Translations under genes and position numbers: made by a program
Source: VRUE01 sp963702035
GTDB lineage: Bacteria > Actinomycetota > Thermoleophilia > Solirubrobacterales > 70-9
DNA length: 64,000 nucleotides
Assembly: GCA_963702035.1 (NCBI GenBank)
Contig: OY969700.1
Span: 1,302,001-1,366,000, forward strand
Direction of reading: 5' to 3'
In this document: one piece after another, positions 1-7,876 of the stretch
Layout: every line of letters begins with the position of its first letter
How positions within the stretch are numbered: the stretch's first letter is position 1
Notes under the pieces: generated by a model
Databases searched by the model: none
What the model was told of the DNA's origin: nothing
Seen by the model: only the letters and a program-made list of their open reading frames with translations

Positions 1-321
1 AATCTCGAAAGGCCCCGCCCGCCGCAACCACTCTCCATTCTTCATACGAATGCCGGTCGAAATGACGATGAAGACGCCGCCAAACGCAAGGACAGCAGCG
101 GCCGAGACGAGCAGGAGTCGAGCCGCCCAGACAACGGCTCGGTTGTCGAAAATGTTGTCGATGAAATTGGGATTTGCGGTTGACGGCAGGTCAGCTGGAT
201 AGAGGCCCTTGACGAGCAATACAAGCCCTACAGCGCAGGCGACGATGATCAGCAGGGCAAACAGGGTGCTAACTGGCCCACTGCTGTTCTGCTCAACGGT
301 TGACTGCTCAGACTCACTCAT
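1..321 (-). CDS. Small membrane protein, 3' end outside window
   Basis: An open frame starts at an ATG (complement of 319-321) and runs without a stop to the window edge, so only the first 107 residues are seen. The protein has a short polar N-terminus rich in Ser/Glu/Gln, a strong hydrophobic helix at about residues 20-37, a loop, and a second helix at about residues 69-90 followed by a basic patch (RMKNGEWLRR). This is the pattern of a small polytopic membrane protein. I do not recognise the family. A weak AGGG-type ribosome site lies about 10 bases upstream. It lies downstream of the small gene at 412-705 on the same strand, 90 bases away, so the two may be cotranscribed. Confidence 0.5.
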   Translation of the reverse strand, partial: MSESEQSTVEQNSSGPVSTLFALLIIVACAVGLVLLVKGLYPADLPSTANPNFIDNIFDNRAVVWAARLLLVSAAAVLAFGGVFIVISTGIRMKNGEWLRRAGPFEI

Positions 322-411
322 CTGTCCGACCCTACTTTTGCCCGCAGACGTCGGAAAGGATTCCTCCCGAGACTTGCGTCTGCTCTTCAACGAGATCATG
401 GTTCAGTACGC

Positions 412-705
412 CTACACGCCGCTCTCGATGAGGGCGAGGAACCGCACGGCGGCGACGGTCGGCTTGACCAGCCCGCCGTCGATCTGGGCCAACCCGACGC
501 CGACCAGATCCCTCACCGCTCTCTCGACGGCATCAGGGCGCTTGAAGCGCCTCCGGTCTTCGTAGAGCGCCCGGGCCAGCTGCGGGATCGTCAGATGCTT
601 GGGATGGAGCGTCAGGACGAACGTGAGCGCGACGGCTTGGTCGCGGATGTCCTGGGCGTGGTTCTGCAGGGGCTGAGAATGCCCGCCATTAGCCTCGTGG
701 TGCAT
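412..705 (-). CDS. Small winged-helix-like protein, paralog of the island protein at 28468-28758
   Basis: This 97-residue protein aligns with the 96-residue protein at 28468-28758. Both share an IRDQ block near residue 20, an LHP/VHP.HL segment, an ERAVRDL block and a V.P...A(V/I)RF ending. The pattern of short helices followed by VGLAQIDGGLVKP, which reads like a beta hairpin, suggests a winged-helix DNA-binding fold, but that is inference. The paralog sits inside an integrative element, so this copy may mark a decayed or neighbouring mobile element at the left edge. Both genes also share a hairpin-containing leader. Function unknown. Confidence 0.6.
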   Translation of the reverse strand: MHHEANGGHSQPLQNHAQDIRDQAVALTFVLTLHPKHLTIPQLARALYEDRRRFKRPDAVERAVRDLVGVGLAQIDGGLVKPTVAAVRFLALIESGV

Positions 706-732
706 CGGAAGGTGACCGCCTTTCGGTGCCTG

Positions 733-760
733 GCCCCCGGCTGTTTCGGCAGTGCGGGGC
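733..760 (-). promoter_or_regulatory. Conserved hairpin in the leader of the small gene at 412-705
   Basis: GCCCCCGGCTG (733-743) pairs with CAGTGCGGGGC (750-760) around a short loop, about 28 bases upstream of the start at 705. The same hairpin with nearly the same sequence precedes the paralogous gene at 28758. On the plus strand it is followed by a short T-rich stretch, so it could instead be a terminator, but no plus-strand gene precedes it. Confidence 0.5.
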
Positions 761-853
761 TGTTTTGCTTTCTATGTCCAGAAAGGTAGGTCCGTGCCCC
801 GGCGGATTCCGCTTCTACAGAGAAGGGATAAGCGTGAGCCAGCTCACACTTCC

Positions 854-876
854 AGATATATCTGAGCGATATATCT
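854..876. promoter_or_regulatory. PadR operator (inverted repeat)
   Basis: AGATATATC (854-862) and GATATATCT (868-876) form a perfect 9-bp inverted repeat with a 5-bp centre, ending 7 bases before the ATG of the padR-like gene at 884. The AT-rich palindrome in a GC-rich genome, so close to a PadR gene, is the expected layout for autoregulation. Binding by this PadR is inferred. Confidence 0.7.
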
Positions 877-883
877 AGACGCA

Positions 884-1429
884 ATGGACCTGAGCTCGAC
901 CGCCTATGTGATCCTCGGCATGGTCAGCCGCGAACCGCGCTCGGGCTACGAGATCAAAGCGATGGTCGACAAGACGACCCGCTTCTTCTGGGCGGCCAGC
1001 TACGGCCAGATCTATCCCGAGCTGAAACGGCTCTCCGAGGCCGGGCTGGTCGAGGGCATCGACGCCTCTCGCGGCGACCGTAAGCGCACGGTGTACGCGA
1101 TCACCGCCGACGGCGAGGCGGAGCTCAAGGACTGGCTGCGCAAGCCCCCGGAGACGTCTGAGATGCGCGAAGAAGGCCTGTTGAAACTCTTCTTCTCCGG
1201 CGCGCTGAAGCCCGCCGAGGCGGTCGAGACGCTGCGCTCGATGCGCTCGATGCGGCTCGAGCTGAGCGAGCGGCTGCGCTCGATGGAGGCGGAAAAGGCC
1301 GCCATCGAGGACCCCTTCCCGCCGATGGTGTTGCGGGCGGGGATCGAGTTCAACGAGTGGTTCGCCGGGTGGTGCGAGCGGATGGAATCCCAGCTGCTCG
1401 AGCCGGCGCAAGAGAAAAGGAGCAGCTGA
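884..1429 (+). CDS. PadR family transcriptional regulator
   Basis: A 181-residue protein with the PadR winged helix at about residues 5-85 (AYVILGMVSREPRSGYEI, then YGQIYPELKRLSEAGLV and a wing ending at KRTVYAITADGEAEL). The C-terminal half is mostly helical and charged, as in the PadR C-terminal dimerisation domain. The start is the ATG 7 bases after a perfect inverted repeat that is probably its own operator. Its stop codon overlaps the start of the MMPL exporter at 1429, so the regulator very likely controls that exporter from a shared transcript. PadR proteins usually repress and release DNA on binding a small toxic ligand; the ligand cannot be read from sequence. Confidence 0.92.
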   Translation: MDLSSTAYVILGMVSREPRSGYEIKAMVDKTTRFFWAASYGQIYPELKRLSEAGLVEGIDASRGDRKRTVYAITADGEAELKDWLRKPPETSEMREEGLLKLFFSGALKPAEAVETLRSMRSMRLELSERLRSMEAEKAAIEDPFPPMVLRAGIEFNEWFAGWCERMESQLLEPAQEKRSS

Positions 1430-3564
1430 TGTTCGACTCACTCGCACGCCTCGCCGACGGTCACGCCCTCCGGATCGGTCTGATCGCGATCGCCCTCTTC
1501 CTGCTCGCCGGCGCGCTGGGCGGCTCGGTCGCCTCGCGGCTCGACCCCTACGGCGCCGACGATCCCGCCACCGAGGCCGTGAAGGCGAGGGAACAGTTGA
1601 AGGACGCGGGCCTGCGCATTCCCGCCGTGATGGTCGTCGCCACCGACGCGCCGGTGGCCACGCCGGCGACCCGCGGCCGGATCGCCCGGCTCGAACGCGA
1701 GCTGCGCGCCCGCGGCGACGTCGCCTCGGTCAGCGGCTTCTACACCACGCACTCGCGCGACTTCGTCTCCCGTGACGGTCGCTCGACCTACCTCGCGGTG
1801 GCGCTGAAACCGACCGACGACAAGAAGTGGCAGGAAGCGGGCGCCGACATCGCCGACAGCCTCGCGGGCCGCCCCGACATCCTCGTCGGCGGCGCCGCGG
1901 TCGCCCAGGAGCAGGTCAACAAGCAGGTCGAGGAAGACCTGCGCAAAGCCGAGATGCTCGCCTTCCCGCTGCTCTTCCTGCTCTCCTTCGTCTTCTTCCG
2001 CAGCCTCGTCGCCTCGCTGCTGCCGGTGATGATCGGCGTGCTGGCGATCGTCGGCACCTTCCTGATCCTGCGGGTGGCGAGCGAATTCGGCTCGATCTCG
2101 ATCTTCGCCCTCAACCTGACGACCGGGCTGGGACTGGGGCTGGCGATCGACTACAGCCTCTTCATCGTCTCGCGCTACCGCGAGGAGATCGCCAAGGACG
2201 GCCCCGGCCTGGCGGCGATGCGCCGCGTCCTCGCCACCGCCGGCCGCACGGTCTTCTTCTCCTCGCTCACCGTGGCCGCGGCGCTGGCCTCGCTGCTCGT
2301 CTTTCCCCAGCGCTTCCTCTACTCGATGGGGCTGGGCGGCTCGCTGGTCGTGCTGCTCGCGGCGCTGATCTCGCTGACCGTGCTGCCCGCCGTGCTGACC
2401 CTGCTCGGCAGCCGGGTCAACGCGCTCTCGCCGCGCTTCCTGCGGCGGCGGGCGGAGGCTGAAGCCCGCCCCGACGCGCAGGGCTTCTGGTACCGGCTCT
2501 CGCGCTTCGTGATGCGCCGGCCGGTGCCGATCGCGACGCTCAGCGCCCTGCTGCTGATCGTCCTCGGAATACCCTTTTTCAGCATCAAGTTCGACACGGT
2601 TGACGCACGGGTGCTCCCTGAGGAAGCAAGCGCGAAGAAGACCTATGACCTCGTCACCGCGGAGTTCCCGCCCTACCGCGAAGCGCCGATCTGGGTATCC
2701 GTAGACGGCGGCAACGCCCGGGGAGTCGCGACGACCGTGGCGCGGGTCCGCCGGACTCCCGGCATCGCCGCCGTCTACCCGCCGCGGCCGCTGCGCGGCG
2801 GCGTCACCGCGATCCAGGCGATCTCCGCCAACCCATTCAACTCGGAGGCGAGCAAGGCGACCGTCGAACGGGTCCGCGAGATCGGCGCCCCGCCCGGCGC
2901 GACCCTGCTGGTCGGCGGCGCCACGGCCGACTTCATCGACTTCCAGGGCAGCCTCGCCCGCCACCTGCCGATCGCCTTCGCGATCATCGTCCTCGCGACC
3001 CTCGCGATCCTCTTCCTGATGACCGGATCCGTGGTGCTGCCGATCAAGTCGCTGATCATGAACGTGCTCAACCTCAGCGCCGTCTTCGGGCTGCTCGTGC
3101 TGATCTTCCAGGACGGCCGCTTCGAAGGGCTGCTGCATTACTCGGGCACCGGGGGGATCGAGCAGACGATGCCGATCCTGCTCTTCGCCGTCGCCTTCGG
3201 CCTCTCGACCGACTACGCGGTCTTCCTGCTCTCGCGGATCAAAGAGGCGCGCGACAACGGCGCCTCGGACTCGGAGTGCGTCGCGATCGGGCTGGAGCGG
3301 ACCGGGCGGATCGTCACCGCGGCGGCGTTGCTCTTCGCCGTGGCGATCGGAGCCTTCGCGACGTCGAAGATCATCTTCATCAAGCAGAACGGGGTCGGCA
3401 CCGCGCTGGCCGTGCTGATCGACGCCAGCATCGTCCGCGCCCTGCTCGTCCCCTCGCTGATGGAGCTGCTCGGCAAGTGGAACTGGTGGGCGCCGGCGCC
3501 GCTGCGACGTCTGCACGACCGCTACGGAATCAGCGAGAGCGCGACGCCCGAGGGGGCACAGTAG
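1429..3564 (+). CDS. MMPL/RND family transporter
   Basis: A 711-residue membrane protein with the duplicated RND layout. There is one N-terminal helix (about residues 14-34), an extracytoplasmic domain to about residue 180, a cluster of five or six helices that includes GLGLAIDYSLFIVSRY, a second extracytoplasmic domain (about 390-520) and a second helix cluster with FGLSTDYAVFLLSRI. The paired D-Y segments are the MMPL signature region involved in proton coupling. The ATG at 1429 overlaps the padR stop (TGATG) and has a good AAAAGGAG site upstream. The substrate is unknown; MMPL proteins move lipids, siderophores or drugs. Cotranscription with PadR suggests inducible export of a toxic compound. 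Confidence 0.92.
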   Translation: MFDSLARLADGHALRIGLIAIALFLLAGALGGSVASRLDPYGADDPATEAVKAREQLKDAGLRIPAVMVVATDAPVATPATRGRIARLERELRARGDVASVSGFYTTHSRDFVSRDGRSTYLAVALKPTDDKKWQEAGADIADSLAGRPDILVGGAAVAQEQVNKQVEEDLRKAEMLAFPLLFLLSFVFFRSLVASLLPVMIGVLAIVGTFLILRVASEFGSISIFALNLTTGLGLGLAIDYSLFIVSRYREEIAKDGPGLAAMRRVLATAGRTVFFSSLTVAAALASLLVFPQRFLYSMGLGGSLVVLLAALISLTVLPAVLTLLGSRVNALSPRFLRRRAEAEARPDAQGFWYRLSRFVMRRPVPIATLSALLLIVLGIPFFSIKFDTVDARVLPEEASAKKTYDLVTAEFPPYREAPIWVSVDGGNARGVATTVARVRRTPGIAAVYPPRPLRGGVTAIQAISANPFNSEASKATVERVREIGAPPGATLLVGGATADFIDFQGSLARHLPIAFAIIVLATLAILFLMTGSVVLPIKSLIMNVLNLSAVFGLLVLIFQDGRFEGLLHYSGTGGIEQTMPILLFAVAFGLSTDYAVFLLSRIKEARDNGASDSECVAIGLERTGRIVTAAALLFAVAIGAFATSKIIFIKQNGVGTALAVLIDASIVRALLVPSLMELLGKWNWWAPAPLRRLHDRYGISESATPEGAQ

Positions 3565-3577
3565 GCTCGGGGGCACC

Positions 3578-3949
3578 TTGGCGCAAGAGCCGGATTCCGA
3601 GGCAGGCAAAGTCGCCGACGCGACCCATCGCACGCGACTGGCCAATGAGCGCACCGAGCTGGCCTGGTGGCGCACCGGCCTGACCGCGCTCGCGGTCGCG
3701 CTCGGAGTCGGCCGGGTAGTGCCCGAGCTGAACAACACCGCGGTGCGCTGGCCCTACGTGATCGCCGGCGTCGGCTTCGCCGTCTGGGGCATCCTCACGA
3801 TCGGCTACGGCAGCAGGCGCGGCGCGCGGGTCGAGCGGGTCCTGACCGGCGACAGATCCCCCGATTCGGAGGACTGGATGCGACCGGCGCTTGCCTGGGG
3901 CGGTATCGCGCTGGGCACGCTGACGGCGATCCTCATTCTTTTGGACTAG
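3578..3949 (+). CDS. DUF202 (YidH-like) small membrane protein
   Basis: A 123-residue protein starting at TTG 3578 after a GGGG-rich ribosome site. The conserved N-terminal block LANERTELAWWRTGLTAL is the DUF202 hallmark, followed by three hydrophobic helices (about residues 33-50, 60-78 and 103-120). It follows the MMPL gene by 13 bases and is probably in the same operon. Its 3' end overlaps the convergent phosphoesterase gene by 17 bases. DUF202 function is not established. Confidence 0.85.
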   Translation: MAQEPDSEAGKVADATHRTRLANERTELAWWRTGLTALAVALGVGRVVPELNNTAVRWPYVIAGVGFAVWGILTIGYGSRRGARVERVLTGDRSPDSEDWMRPALAWGGIALGTLTAILILLD

Positions 3950-5576
3950 TGCCAGGTGGCGGCGCGGCCGTGGTCGATTCTTCCGGCGAGGCATCGAACA
4001 GCGAGGGTTCGAAGCCCGTCAATGCCGGTTCGGCGGCGTATCCGATCGGTTCGAGGCCGAACAGTTCGTCGGCGCTGCGCAGGAAGGAGAAGTGGTTGTA
4101 GTAGGCGTCTTCTTCGACCGTGCCCGGGGCGAGGTAGGGCGAGAGCAGCAGCATCCCGACCTGACCGCCGCCACCCGTCGGTTTGACCGGGCCGGTCGCG
4201 GGCGGTTCGGCGCTCGCCGGCGCCGGAGGTGGCGGCAGGTTCGGGTATTCGGGCGCGGCGCAGCAGGAGCTGGTGTCCGGTTCGGGGCTCGTCTGGGGCG
4301 CCTGGTCGAAGGTGATCGCGATCAGGCCGCCTTCGCTCTGGTAGGCAGGCGAGGCGGTGATCTCGGGCACAACGGTTTCGAGGAAGCCTTGGGAGGCGGC
4401 GAGGCCGGCGGGCTGTTCGGGGGCGCAGGGCGCTTCGCCGCCGTCGTGGCAGGCGTTGGGCACGATGTAGGAGAAGGAGGGCGTGTCCTTCGGGTCCTTC
4501 AGGTCGGTGGCGAGCTGGTCGAGGCCGGCTTCGTGCTGCCCGGCTTCGGGGTCTTCGCCGAGCGCGGCGAAATAGGCGAACGGCTTGCGCCAGGCGGCCA
4601 CCGGTTCGGGTTCGACGTAGGCCTTCCAGGTCAGTTTCGCTTCGACCAGCTGCCCGGGGAGCGTTTTGGTCTCGGGCGGATAAACGCAGCCTTCGCCTTC
4701 CACCTGCCCTGCGACGCTCACCGTGCCAGGTGAGACGGGCGTGCTTTCGGGACAGTTCAGCGCCGTCTGGGGCGTCGGCCCCTGGCCGCTGAGCAGCGCG
4801 ATCTCGTTGGCAAGGCCGCCCTGGGCGACGGCGTAGTAGTTGGCAAGCAGCTTGCCTTCCGCGGTCAGCGTTTCCGCGAGGTACGGCGCCGGGGATTCCT
4901 TGCCGAACGCTTCTTCGTAGCCGTGGCCTTCGAGCACGATCAGGAAGACGTGTTTGATTTCCGGCAGCGATTCTTCGCCTTCTTCGGGGTCGAAGGGCAC
5001 CGGATTGGGGGTGGGAGCGGGTTCCGCTCCGGGCGATTCTTCTTCGAGCGGTGCCGCCAAGGGCGCTTCGGGGACGGCGGCGAAGCTCGGCGCTTCGGCA
5101 GGCGATTCCGAGGCTTCCGCCGGCGGTTCTTCGACTTCGGGGGCTTCCGCCCCGCCCATTTCTTCGAGGATGATCGACGCCGCTCCCGCCCCCTGGGCGA
5201 GCGGGTTGGTGACCGAGCCGAGCACGACACCGGCCGCCAGCAGCGCCATCACCGCGATCGCGGCGACCTGCGGCGAGGGCATGAAGCTCCATGGCCCGCC
5301 CTTCTCGGAATCGTCGCCTTCTGCCGTGTCGGGGGTGTCCGCGGGCGCGGGCTGCTTACCGTTCCCGCTCGCCGCGCCGGGCCGTCCTCGCTCCTTCAGC
5401 GCCCCGACGCGATCGGCGACCATCGCCGGCAACGGCCCACTTCTTGCCCCGCACCGCAGGCAGTAGCGCTGACCCACCTCGAGCGCCGCACTGCAGTCCG
5501 CACAGGTTCCGACCCCCTGCCTCACGGAGCCCGCATCGCCGTTGGAGTCGGTCACTGATGTGCAGTCTCGTGACAC
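3933..5576 (-). CDS. Membrane-anchored phosphoesterase-family protein with N-terminal zinc ribbon
   Basis: A 547-residue protein. Residues about 24-44 hold a zinc ribbon (CADC, then CLRCG). Near residues 100-125 a hydrophobic segment (VAAIAVMALLAAGVVLG) would anchor it, followed by an acidic, proline-rich linker. From about residue 205 (IKHVFLIVLEGHGYEEAFG) it matches the phosphoesterase family PF04185 (acid phosphatase / phospholipase C type), including the NACHDGG segment and IAITFDQ. The enzymatic domain is probably outside the membrane and the ribbon inside. The GTG start at 5576 is uncertain; a GTG eight codons later is possible. It is divergent from another zinc-ribbon gene whose N-terminal ribbon looks alike. 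Confidence 0.75.
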   Translation of the reverse strand: MSRDCTSVTDSNGDAGSVRQGVGTCADCSAALEVGQRYCLRCGARSGPLPAMVADRVGALKERGRPGAASGNGKQPAPADTPDTAEGDDSEKGGPWSFMPSPQVAAIAVMALLAAGVVLGSVTNPLAQGAGAASIILEEMGGAEAPEVEEPPAEASESPAEAPSFAAVPEAPLAAPLEEESPGAEPAPTPNPVPFDPEEGEESLPEIKHVFLIVLEGHGYEEAFGKESPAPYLAETLTAEGKLLANYYAVAQGGLANEIALLSGQGPTPQTALNCPESTPVSPGTVSVAGQVEGEGCVYPPETKTLPGQLVEAKLTWKAYVEPEPVAAWRKPFAYFAALGEDPEAGQHEAGLDQLATDLKDPKDTPSFSYIVPNACHDGGEAPCAPEQPAGLAASQGFLETVVPEITASPAYQSEGGLIAITFDQAPQTSPEPDTSSCCAAPEYPNLPPPPAPASAEPPATGPVKPTGGGGQVGMLLLSPYLAPGTVEEDAYYNHFSFLRSADELFGLEPIGYAAEPALTGFEPSLFDASPEESTTAAPPPGTSPKE

Positions 5577-5668
5577 GCCTGAGGCAACTTGTGAAGATCC
5601 TGAGTACCTGTTTTAACACTCTGGTTACCAACCATTTACAGGTTGACAACACCTCATTTCAGGGGATC

Positions 5669-6379
5669 GTGACAATCGGATCTGCCTTGACCGACGTCTC
5701 GCTTCCTCCGGTTCCGCAGCCCGATCTCACGCCGTCGCGGTCCGCGACGCCGTCGGCACCGCACGAGTCGGAAATGACGGCGCCGATCCCGCCCTCGGCG
5801 GTTCAGGGTGGGGACCGGTGCCCGTCCTGCGGAGGGCCTCTTGCGGCCGACCAGCGCTACTGCCTCGAGTGCGGGCAGCGGCGCGGCGATCCGCGACTTC
5901 CCTTCATGGATGCGGTCGTCCTGATGGACGCCGTGAAACAGCCGCGGCAGACGCCACCCCCGCCGCCGAAGAAGAAGCGGACGGGCATCTCGCCCAACGC
6001 CGCGCTGATCGCCGGGGTCGGCACGCTGCTGCTGGCACTCGGCATCGGCGTCCTGATCGGGCGCTCGGGCCACCAGGAAGTCGCCCAGACGGCGGCGGCG
6101 CCTCAGATCATCAAAGTCGGCGGCGGCAGCGGCGAAACGGAAGCGACCGCCTCGAAGGGCAAAACCACGACCGGCGGTGGCGCGGCAAGCGCGAAGACCA
6201 AGAAGCAGAAAGAAGCCGCGGCAAAGGCGGCGGAAGCACATCCCGCGGCCGAAGAAGTGCTCCATACCAAGCCCGGGGTGAAGCTGGCGCCGCCGACGGT
6301 CAAGCCCGGCGACAAGTGCGAAGCGGGCGCCGCCGGCTGCGAAAACGGCGAATTCACCGGCAACTTCTTCGGCGAATAG
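5669..6379 (+). CDS. Zinc-ribbon protein with one membrane segment
   Basis: A 236-residue protein with a ribbon of two Cys pairs (CPSCGGPLAADQRYCLECG), a proline/lysine-rich stretch, one transmembrane helix (AALIAGVGTLLLALGIGVLIG) and a low-complexity Ala/Lys/Thr tail that ends with a short Cys pair (C-E-A-G-A-A-G-C). I chose GTG 5669 because AGGGGA lies 4 bases upstream; ATG 5774 lacks a ribosome site but would keep all recognisable parts. The ribbon resembles that of the divergent phosphoesterase, suggesting common origin. The next gene starts directly after its stop. Function unknown. Confidence 0.7.
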   Translation: MTIGSALTDVSLPPVPQPDLTPSRSATPSAPHESEMTAPIPPSAVQGGDRCPSCGGPLAADQRYCLECGQRRGDPRLPFMDAVVLMDAVKQPRQTPPPPPKKKRTGISPNAALIAGVGTLLLALGIGVLIGRSGHQEVAQTAAAPQIIKVGGGSGETEATASKGKTTTGGGAASAKTKKQKEAAAKAAEAHPAAEEVLHTKPGVKLAPPTVKPGDKCEAGAAGCENGEFTGNFFGE

Positions 6380-6862
6380 ATGAGCCGGCTACCCAAATCC
6401 CTGCGCAACCCGCGTCGTGCCGCCAAGGCCGCATCATCCAACGGGGCCTCGCCCGCTGCCGCGACCAACGGTCACGCGCCGACGCCAGCGCGGAAACCCG
6501 CTGCACCGCGGGGAGCGGCCAGCCCGGCTGTCGGCCAGGAGCTGCTCGTCGACCTCGAACGGAGGCGCGACCAGCTGGTCGCCCGTGTCGCCGAGCTGCA
6601 GTGGGACCTCGGCGGGCTCGTCTACGAGATGGCGATCCGCAACCAGATCAAGGTCGAGGTCCTGGTCAAACGGGCGGTCGCCCTGCAGGACGCCGACGCC
6701 GAGCTGAGCGAGGTCGAACGGATCGTCCGCACCGAGGAGACCGGCACGGCCGGAACCTGCTCCAACTGCAGCGCCCCGCACTCGAGCGGCGCGACCTTCT
6801 GCTGGCAGTGCGGCCAACCGCTGCTGGCCCAGGTATCGAGCGACTCGATCCTGCGCCGCTAG
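6380..6862 (+). CDS. Zinc-ribbon protein with coiled-coil-like centre
   Basis: A 160-residue protein whose ATG follows the upstream TAG without a gap. The N-terminal 50 residues are basic, Ala/Pro-rich and probably disordered. Residues about 53-115 form an amphipathic helical region (LLVDLERRRDQLVARVAELQ). The C-terminus carries a ribbon, CSNC then CWQCG. It is the third zinc-ribbon gene in a row, and tight coupling to the preceding gene suggests the products act together. Its stop codon begins a long palindrome that runs to the pstB stop. Function unknown. Confidence 0.7.
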   Translation: MSRLPKSLRNPRRAAKAASSNGASPAAATNGHAPTPARKPAAPRGAASPAVGQELLVDLERRRDQLVARVAELQWDLGGLVYEMAIRNQIKVEVLVKRAVALQDADAELSEVERIVRTEETGTAGTCSNCSAPHSSGATFCWQCGQPLLAQVSSDSILRR

Positions 6863-6985
6863 CTGAGGCCGTCTGACCGGCGCATCTCGGCGGCCTCAGT
6901 CGCTCGGATCGGGTCACGCACTAGAAGTGCGCTCCCCTCACCTCGCTCCCTGCGGCACCGACCTGCTTGGTCAGACGGCCTCAGC
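6862..6985. repeat. Stop-to-stop palindrome between convergent genes
   Basis: GCTGAGGCCGTCTGACC (6862-6878) and GGTCAGACGGCCTCAGC (6969-6985) are perfect 17-bp inverted arms around about 90 bases with a smaller hairpin (CGCACTAGAAGTGCG). The left arm begins in the stop codon of the 6380-6862 gene and the right arm contains the pstB stop, so the palindrome fills the whole convergent gap. It is probably a two-way terminator without a T tract. Confidence 0.75.
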
Positions 6986-7876
6986 CGAAACGGCCACTGA
7001 CGTAATCCCTGGTTCTTGGGTCGTCGGGCCGGCTGAAGATCTTCTCGGTATCGGCGAACTCGATCAGCGTCCCCGACGGCTCGCCGTGGCTCGAGTCGAG
7101 GCTGAAGAAGGCGGTGCGGTCGGCCACGCGGGCCGCCTGCTGCATGTTGTGAGTCACGATCACAATCGTGAAGCGGCCTTTGAGGCTGTGCATCAGATCC
7201 TCGATCGAAGCGGTCGCGATCGGGTCGAGCGCGGAGGCCGGCTCGTCGAGCAGCAGCACGTCGGGTTCGATCGCGATCGCACGGGCGATGCAGAGCCGCT
7301 GCTGCTGGCCGCCGGAGAGGCCGAGGGCGCTGTCCTTGAGCCGGTCCTTGACCTCGTCCCAGAGGGCGGCGCCGCGCAGCGCCTCCTCGACCCGCTCGTC
7401 CAGCCCGCGCTTCATCCCCAGGTTGCGCGGCGCCCAAGCGATGTTGTCGTAGATCGACTTCGCGAACGGGTTCGGTTTCTGGAAGACCATGCCGATGCGG
7501 CGGCGCACCTCGACCCGGTCGACGTTCCCGGCGTACATGTCGTGGCCGTGGTAGAGGATCTGCCCCTCGATCCTGAAGCTCGGCACCGAGTCGTTCATCC
7601 GGTTGAGGCTGCGCAGGAAGGTCGTCTTGCCGCAGCCCGAGGGCCCGATCAGGGCGGTGATCCGGTTGCGGGGAATGCCCAGGTTGACCGCCGCCAGCGC
7701 CCGCTTGCGCCCGTAGTAGACCGAGACCTCGCGGGCTTCGAAGACAGATTCGAGGCCGGCCTCCCGCGTCGCCGCGCCGCCCCCCCGGCCGGGCCGGCGA
7801 CCGGCCCGCTCTGGATCCGGACGCGGCCGGGCACCGGCGACCCGCCCCCCTCGAAGCTGTCGAAGCCGCCGCTCAT
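6981..7876 (-). CDS. pstB: PstB, phosphate ABC transporter ATPase, reading frame broken at a G7 tract
   Basis: The protein has Walker A (GPSGCGKTT), the LSGGQQQRL signature and Walker B (VLLLDEPASALD), plus the PstB-typical RRRIGMVFQKPNPF. It would be the ATPase of the high-affinity phosphate importer with PstC and PstA upstream. The ATG at 7876 overlaps the pstA stop, but that frame encodes only a Gly/Pro-rich start (MSGGFDSFEGGG). The frame encoding EAREVSVYYGR and Walker A has no start codon upstream of the P-loop. The two frames meet at seven Gs (complement of 7780-7786). One extra G restores a single reading frame of usual PstB length, so the 896-nt span is one base short. This may be a sequencing error, a slippage mutation or a slip site. 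Confidence 0.85.

Noticed and set aside
42..224. Open frame of 60 codons on the minus strand at the left edge
   Set aside because: It is a shadow of the frame that begins at 321 and encodes two clear membrane helices.
1438..3738. Long minus-strand frame across the MMPL gene
   Set aside because: High-GC shadow frame with Arg/Gly/Asp-rich composition and no domain; the plus-strand MMPL gene is certain.
6862..6985. Riboswitch or ncRNA between pstB and the zinc-ribbon gene
   Set aside because: The arms contain the stop codons of both genes and no conserved RNA motif is present, so a terminator is the simpler reading.
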